This document shows, one piece after another, positions 59,374 through 64,000 of a DNA stretch of 64,000 bases (the first letter of the stretch is position 1; each line of letters opens with the position of its first letter). This DNA is from CAJQQK01 sp965224225 (GTDB lineage Bacteria > Pseudomonadota > Alphaproteobacteria > Rhizobiales > Hyphomicrobiaceae). Both the position numbers and the translations under genes were made by a program. A model generated the notes under the pieces. The model ran no database searches. It was not told the origin of the DNA and saw nothing but the letters and a program-made list of their open reading frames with translations. Where the stretch lies: positions 1 to 64,000 of the forward strand of contig CBDCZF010000011.1 in the NCBI GenBank assembly GCA_965224225.1, given 5' to 3'.

Positions 59374-61380
59374 TTACGGCGGTGAACGCGGCCAGTCGGC
59401 ATAGAGCGCCTCGATGGCCAGACGGCGGGCGTCCGCTTCGAGGCCTGCCCGCTTGAGGGCGCGGAGGGCTTCTCCGAGACCGAGGAGGTGGGTCGCGTAC
59501 GTGCCCTTCGGCGCAATCGTACGCAGAACGTAGAGTGCGGTGTGGCCCGGCTGCCGGGCCTCCGAAACCTGGCGCAGAGCGCTCAACAGGCCGGTCTCCG
59601 GCAGATGGCCGGATTGCGGCTGCGGCGTGCGGCTGGCCAGGTTCCAGAGCGGGATCGGGATGTTGTAGTCGAGGGCGTCGAGCACGGTTGCCAGCCGGTG
59701 CAACGCGGTATTTGCAATGCGGCCCTGGCGGGCCAAGTTTTCGAGCGCTGCAAAGCCGCGCGCACGCTCTGGGCCGGCACGGTCGGCCATACCGATATCA
59801 GCGAGCAGCAGCCAGTGGTCTAGACGTCCGGCAACCTGGCGGTCAGGGGCTGCGGCCGCAATCCACTGACGGGCGGCACGATAGTCGCCGCCGGCAATCA
59901 GGATTTCCACGGCCGTCTCGTGGAACCAGGAGATTTCTTCCGTCGGGCGCATGCCGGCAACGATCGGCGCGACGGCGGCGGCTGCCACATTCAAGAGGCC
60001 ATCGCTGCGGGCGCTGTCGAGCAGGGCACGGATGGCGCGGGTGCGCACGAACTGTGCCTGTTGGCGCTCGGCGGTCGCGAAATGCCGGGCGCGTTCCACG
60101 GCGCGCGCGGAGCGGCCCTTGGCGCGTGATTTCGAGTCGCCGGCGCGGCGGTAAACGTCAGCCAACGCTTTTGGTGCGGCGACATTGCGAAGCGCGGCGA
60201 TCTCCACGACGGCGCTTGCGGCTGCCGGCGGCAAATTCGAGGCGCTACTCAATATTTGCAGGAAGCCTGCATCGCCGCGTTCGGCCAGAGCGGCTGCGAG
60301 TTTGCCATCTGGAGATTTGAGCTCTCGCAGCAGCAGTGCGTCGAGCATATCGGCCCGGCTCGGCAACTCTGCCTCGATGGTACCGCCACGGCCGATCGCC
60401 TCGAACAGGGCGATGGTGAAGGGGCGGCGGGCGCCGGCGTTGCGGGCGAGGTCGGCGGCCAGGCTGCCGGCCTGATGGTCGCCCGAGGCAACAGCGCAAT
60501 ACCCGGCGATCAGAACGGCCTCACCGCGCAACCGGTGCGGCAGTTTCTTCGGATCGGCGGCAATGCGCTTGATGTCGCTACAGCCGCTCTCGCGGCGGCC
60601 CGTCACGAGATCGTAGCGGACGGATTGCAGGGCGATTGCAGCAGACGCGGGCGCCGAGCGTCGCTCACCGGGTTGGGCGGCAGCGAGCAGATCGAAGCGG
60701 CCGGCCTTGAAAAGCGCTGCCCGGCGCACCTCTTCCAGACCCGCATCGCCGCCTGGTTCCTCGAGGATGCGCTGCAGCAGGATTGCAAGCGCCGGAGAAG
60801 CAGGTGGCAGATGCAGGGAGGCAAACAGTTCTTCTGCAACGGCTGGCGAAATGCCGGTCCAGGCCCCCGTGATCGGACCGCCGCGGTCTGCAATGGCCGG
60901 CATCAGGCCGCCGCGATCAATTCTGGGTTGCGGGATGCCGAGGCCCGAAGCACCGGTTGCATCGGGGCCATTGAGATAGGTGCCCGGTGTTCCGGGAACA
61001 GTGGCGCCGGGGATCGGGCCCGGCTGCATGTGTCCGTATCCGGCCGGCGGGATGACGGGGTCGGACGGTGAATTGGAAGTCAGGTGACCACGTTCGACCC
61101 GGGCCGGAGGTGCGTAGCGGCTGTAGCCCGGCTGGCTATGATAGGTCGGCGCGCGGTAACCAGGTGTCATTGGCGCGAGCGGCTGTGCTTGCGGACCGGC
61201 CGGAACCGGTCTGGCCCGCCGTTCTGACCGCTGGCGGGCGCTTTCCTGCTCGGAAAACGGGTTCCAGCCCTCTTCCGCCAGACCAGACAGGGGCGGCCAG
61301 GTCAGCAAAAGCAGGGCAAAAACAAAGGTAGCGCACAGAATACTGCGCAAACTTGGCCCGGAGGAACGCGGCTTGGCCAT
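59374..61380 (-). CDS. Exported/anchored alpha-helical repeat protein, conserved near xerD-aroK
   Basis: A 668 aa protein. Residues 1-35 are a membrane or signal segment (ILCATFVFALLLLTWPPLSG). Residues 40-170 are low complexity, rich in Pro, Gly and Arg. The rest is an alanine-rich helical array recalling TPR/Sel1-like repeats (LRGEAVLIAGYCAVASGDHQ, AVEILIAGGDYRAARQWIAA). No enzyme motif. Start MAKPRSSG is close to the stop of the short gene upstream (4-base gap), so they are co-transcribed. A scaffold or envelope role is possible; function unknown. Confidence 0.7.
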   Translation of the reverse strand: MAKPRSSGPSLRSILCATFVFALLLLTWPPLSGLAEEGWNPFSEQESARQRSERRARPVPAGPQAQPLAPMTPGYRAPTYHSQPGYSRYAPPARVERGHLTSNSPSDPVIPPAGYGHMQPGPIPGATVPGTPGTYLNGPDATGASGLGIPQPRIDRGGLMPAIADRGGPITGAWTGISPAVAEELFASLHLPPASPALAILLQRILEEPGGDAGLEEVRRAALFKAGRFDLLAAAQPGERRSAPASAAIALQSVRYDLVTGRRESGCSDIKRIAADPKKLPHRLRGEAVLIAGYCAVASGDHQAGSLAADLARNAGARRPFTIALFEAIGRGGTIEAELPSRADMLDALLLRELKSPDGKLAAALAERGDAGFLQILSSASNLPPAAASAVVEIAALRNVAAPKALADVYRRAGDSKSRAKGRSARAVERARHFATAERQQAQFVRTRAIRALLDSARSDGLLNVAAAAVAPIVAGMRPTEEISWFHETAVEILIAGGDYRAARQWIAAAAPDRQVAGRLDHWLLLADIGMADRAGPERARGFAALENLARQGRIANTALHRLATVLDALDYNIPIPLWNLASRTPQPQSGHLPETGLLSALRQVSEARQPGHTALYVLRTIAPKGTYATHLLGLGEALRALKRAGLEADARRLAIEALYADWPRSPP

Positions 61381-61384
61381 CGGC

Positions 61385-61528
61385 TCATCTACGAATTTTG
61401 ATACCCGGCAACGGCTTTTGCACTTCCTCCTGCTCCGGCTCGAAGTAAACCGCGAGCACATAGAGCGAACCGTAGCCAACCGCCACGATCATCGAGACCA
61501 CGAAGACAAAGCGGATCAAGGTCGGCAT
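61385..61528 (-). CDS. Short membrane protein (47 aa) upstream of the repeat protein
   Basis: MPTLIRFVFVVSMIVAVGYG begins a single membrane helix that runs to about residue 27, followed by EPEQEEVQKPLPGIKIRR. A short charged tail after one helix is the whole protein. From memory a small hydrophobic ORF of this kind sits in the xerD-aroK gap of many Hyphomicrobiales. A GGGAGAGCC box precedes the ATG, and the stop lies 4 bases from the next start, so it is coupled to the repeat-protein gene. Function unknown. Confidence 0.7.
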   Translation of the reverse strand: MPTLIRFVFVVSMIVAVGYGSLYVLAVYFEPEQEEVQKPLPGIKIRR

Positions 61529-61702
61529 CGGCTCTCCCTCGCAGCGCCGGAGCGAGTGAAATGCAGGATCAACGTATTGATTTGCAGCATGGCGCGAATA
61601 TGACAGTTAAGGTGTCCGCCTTGTTTTCGCGAACTGTGCGCGTCAAGCAGAGCTGGCATAGCACATTTGCAGGTGGTGGCGAACGGGTGGAATGAAACGC
61701 TC

Positions 61703-62326
61703 ATGGCAGGATTCGATGCCAAGAAGAAGACTGCGGATTTGCCGCAGGAACTGGCCGGCCTCGTCGAGCGCCTCGGCGAGCGCTCGATCGTCATGGTCGG
61801 GCTGATGGGCTGTGGCAAGTCGTCGGTCGGCCGTCGCCTGGCAGCAAAACTCGGGCTTGATTTCGTCGATGCGGACAACGAGATCGAGCGCGCCGCCGGC
61901 AAGACCATCCCGGAGATCTTCGAAGACTATGGCGAAGTGCATTTTCGTGATCGCGAGAACCGCGTCATCTGCCGTCTGCTCAGTGACGGGCCGCAGGTTT
62001 TGGCAACCGGCGGCGGTGCCTACATGCGGGCGGACACGCGCGAGGCGATCGGCAGGGCTGGCATCGCGGTCTGGCTCAGGGCGGAGCTGCGCGTGCTGAT
62101 GCGCCGCGTCATGCGTCGGCAGGACCGGCCGCTGCTCAAGACGCCGGATCCGGAGGCAACGATGCGTGATCTGATGAAAGAGCGTTATCCGGTCTATGGC
62201 CTGGCCGACATCGTCGTCGACAGCCGCGATGCGTCACACGAGGTTGTTGTCGGCGACATCATCCAGGCACTGCTCGAAGGGCCGCTTGCGCCGAAGGGCA
62301 GGTCGGGCGAGGAGCATCAGGCATGA
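61703..62326 (+). CDS. aroK: Shikimate kinase
   Basis: A 207 aa enzyme phosphorylating shikimate in aromatic amino-acid synthesis. Walker A is GLMGCGKSSVGRRLA (residues 34-48). DFVDADNEIE gives Asp58 for magnesium/shikimate contact, and VLATGGGAYM holds the GGG substrate loop. RQDRPLLK is the lid arginine region. The N-terminal 24 residues extend beyond the kinase core. The start ATG 61703 (MAGFDAKKK) is preferred to an upstream TTG. It overlaps aroB by ATGA. Confidence 0.95.
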   Translation: MAGFDAKKKTADLPQELAGLVERLGERSIVMVGLMGCGKSSVGRRLAAKLGLDFVDADNEIERAAGKTIPEIFEDYGEVHFRDRENRVICRLLSDGPQVLATGGGAYMRADTREAIGRAGIAVWLRAELRVLMRRVMRRQDRPLLKTPDPEATMRDLMKERYPVYGLADIVVDSRDASHEVVVGDIIQALLEGPLAPKGRSGEEHQA

Positions 62327-63474
62327 ATTCAGCGAATGGCGGAGCCGTTGAGCGCCGGACGGTCCGGGTCGAACTCGGCGAGCGCAGCTACGACGTCTTG
62401 ATCGGCCGTGGTCTGCTCGATGAGGCCGCCGATCTGGCGACGGCGCATCTCGGGCCGGCGCGCTGTACCGTTGTAACGGACGAAAACGTCGCCGAGCAGC
62501 ATCTGGTTGCCGTCGAGCAATGTCTCAATGCCCGCGGACTGCTGCGCAAATCGATTGTCCTGCCGGCCGGTGAGTCTTCAAAATCCTTCGCCCAGCTCCA
62601 ATATCTGTGCGAGGCGCTGCTAGCCGCCGGCACCGAACGGCGTGATGTCGTCATCGCGCTCGGTGGCGGCGTGATCGGTGACCTGGCCGGGTTTGCAGCC
62701 GCGATTCTGCGTCGCGGCGTGCGCCTGCTGCAGATCCCGACCAGCCTGCTGGCTCAGGTCGACAGTTCGGTCGGCGGCAAAACCGGTATCAACACGCCGC
62801 AAGGCAAGAACCTCGTCGGTGCATTCCACCAACCGAGTCTGGTGCTGGCGGATACCGGCGTGCTGGATACCCTGCCCGACCGTGAGTTGAGGGCCGGTTA
62901 TGCCGAGGTCGTCAAATACGGCCTACTCGGCGATCGCGCGTTCTACGGCTGGCTCGAGGACAACGCCGCGAAGATCCGTGATCGCGATGGGGCGGCGCTT
63001 ATCCGCGCTGTTCAGCGCAGTGTCGAGATGAAGGCTGAAATCGTTGCCCGTGACGAAACTGAGACCGGCGACCGGGCGCTACTTAATCTCGGGCATACGT
63101 TCGGGCATGCGCTCGAAGCCTGGACGGGATACAGCGACCGGCTACTGCATGGCGAAGGCGTTGCGATCGGCATCTGTCTGGCCTTCCGATTGTCGGAGGA
63201 GATCGGCGCCTGTCCGCCGCAAACTGCAGCTCGTGTTGCAGCTCACATCAAGGCGGCCGGCCTGCCGACCCGGATTCACGATATTCCAGGCGGCGAACTG
63301 CCGGCAGTCGACGTGCTTGTCGATTTGATGGGCCAGGACAAGAAAGTGCGTGACGGACAACTGACCTTCATTCTCGCCCATGACATCGGCTCTGCCTATA
63401 TCACGCGGGACATCTCGCGCCAGCACGTAAACGAGTTTCTCGTCCGCCTGCTGGCCTCCCCCGATGACGTCTGA
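62323..63474 (+). CDS. aroB: 3-dehydroquinate synthase
   Basis: A 383 aa NAD- and zinc-dependent enzyme that cyclises DAHP to 3-dehydroquinate. VVTDENVAEQHL, PAGESSKSFAQLQ, ALGGGVIGDLAGFAAAILRR, LLAQVDSSVGGKTGINTPQG, EVVKYGLLGD and LNLGHTFGHALEAW (zinc ligands) are all present. Translationally coupled to aroK. The next gene follows 29 bases later, so aroK-aroB-corC form one operon. Confidence 0.97.
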   Translation: MNSANGGAVERRTVRVELGERSYDVLIGRGLLDEAADLATAHLGPARCTVVTDENVAEQHLVAVEQCLNARGLLRKSIVLPAGESSKSFAQLQYLCEALLAAGTERRDVVIALGGGVIGDLAGFAAAILRRGVRLLQIPTSLLAQVDSSVGGKTGINTPQGKNLVGAFHQPSLVLADTGVLDTLPDRELRAGYAEVVKYGLLGDRAFYGWLEDNAAKIRDRDGAALIRAVQRSVEMKAEIVARDETETGDRALLNLGHTFGHALEAWTGYSDRLLHGEGVAIGICLAFRLSEEIGACPPQTAARVAAHIKAAGLPTRIHDIPGGELPAVDVLVDLMGQDKKVRDGQLTFILAHDIGSAYITRDISRQHVNEFLVRLLASPDDV

Positions 63475-63503
63475 CCTAACAGCCAAATTACCGTTTTGAA
63501 CCA

Positions 63504-64000
63504 ATGACCATCGAAACCGATCTCGCCATCATCATCGTCTCGGTCGCATTGCTGCTCGCGATGTCGGCCTTCTTTTCAGGTTCGGAGACCGCGCTGACAG
63601 CAGTATCTCGGGCGCGCATGCATGCACTCGGCCAATCCGGCAATGCGCACGCTGCGACCGTCAACCGATTGCTCGAGACGCCGGAACGGATCATCGGCAC
63701 CGTGCTGCTCGGCAATAACCTGGTCAACATTCTGGCTTCCGCACTGACGACCAGCCTGATGATCAGCCTCTTCGGCGAGGCCGGGGTGCTCTATGCGACC
63801 GTGATCCTGACGCTGTTCGTCGTGATCTTCTGCGAGGTGCTGCCCAAGACATACGCTATCGCCTTTCCCGATCGCTTTGCTCTGACCATCGCGCCGGCCA
63901 TGCGCGGGCTCATTTGGCTGTTGAGCCCGTTGACCCGGATCGTCGAGGTTATCGTCAGCTCGATCATGCGCCTGACGCCAACGCATGCCGATGATGATGC
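63504..64000 (+). CDS. HlyC/CorC family (DUF21) transporter, N-terminal part
   Basis: The gene runs off the window; 165 codons are present. MTIETDLAIIIVSVALLLAM starts the first helix, FFSGSETALTAVSRARMHAL is the hallmark CNNM/DUF21 motif, and VLLGNNLVNILASALTTSLM plus VIFCEVLPKTYAIAFPDRFA follow. Expected next are two CBS domains and a CorC_HlyC domain. The family is linked to magnesium and cobalt efflux. Position after aroB is usual in Hyphomicrobiales. Confidence 0.93.
   Translation, partial: MTIETDLAIIIVSVALLLAMSAFFSGSETALTAVSRARMHALGQSGNAHAATVNRLLETPERIIGTVLLGNNLVNILASALTTSLMISLFGEAGVLYATVILTLFVVIFCEVLPKTYAIAFPDRFALTIAPAMRGLIWLLSPLTRIVEVIVSSIMRLTPTHADDD

Overview
The window looks like chromosome from a GC-rich alphaproteobacterium, most likely Hyphomicrobiales-like. 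The evidence is the core gene content: murA preceded by a short basic ORF; accA, xerD, a short membrane ORF and aroK-aroB-corC packed together; a PHB phasin; an A-type rnpB; and an ATP-dependent 5-oxoprolinase. No plasmid, phage or CRISPR signature was seen, and no tRNA was recognised.

Left part (1-20 kb): after murA comes what looks like an acquired catabolic region. It starts with a FAD amine dehydrogenase-like gene that has lost its C-terminal GcvT half and runs into the 3' end of murA. Divergent from it are an RpiR regulator and a Rieske oxygenase. Then come an M29-like protein and a sulfated-compound locus: three cytoplasmic formylglycine sulfatases, their activating enzyme (FGE), an enolase-superfamily acid dehydratase, a two-subunit UxaA-type lyase, and a tripartite tricarboxylate transporter (TctC-TctB-TctA). 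Gene relics and a palindromic repeat mark its right side. Next to these is a GrdB-family gene split by an in-frame TGA exactly at the first residue of a CxxC motif, with a GC hairpin just behind it. I read it as one 409-residue selenoprotein, not two ORFs.

Middle (20-31 kb): Pif1-like helicase, phasin with a clear terminator, GNAT, inorganic pyrophosphatase, a pRiA4b ORF-3 protein, succinate-semialdehyde-type dehydrogenase, a GMC oxidoreductase, secreted proteins and a WYL regulator. 31-38.7 kb is a minus-strand surface-glycan cluster (three GT2 enzymes, two polytopic GT39-like proteins, a methyltransferase), preceded by a frameshifted biotin-carrier relic.

Right part (39-64 kb): a mix of acyl-CoA and acid metabolism genes (two crotonases, a CaiB-type CoA transferase, DapA-like aldolase, HCCA isomerase-like protein), rnpB, an AmpD-like amidase with a TerB/DnaJ protein, a 1212-residue 5-oxoprolinase, an MFS carrier, then the core block accA-xerD and aroK-aroB-corC. 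A palindromic repeat family has full copies near 18.1, 54.6 and 57.1 kb and a partial one at 56.9 kb.

All functions are read from sequence motifs and memory of families. No database search was possible.
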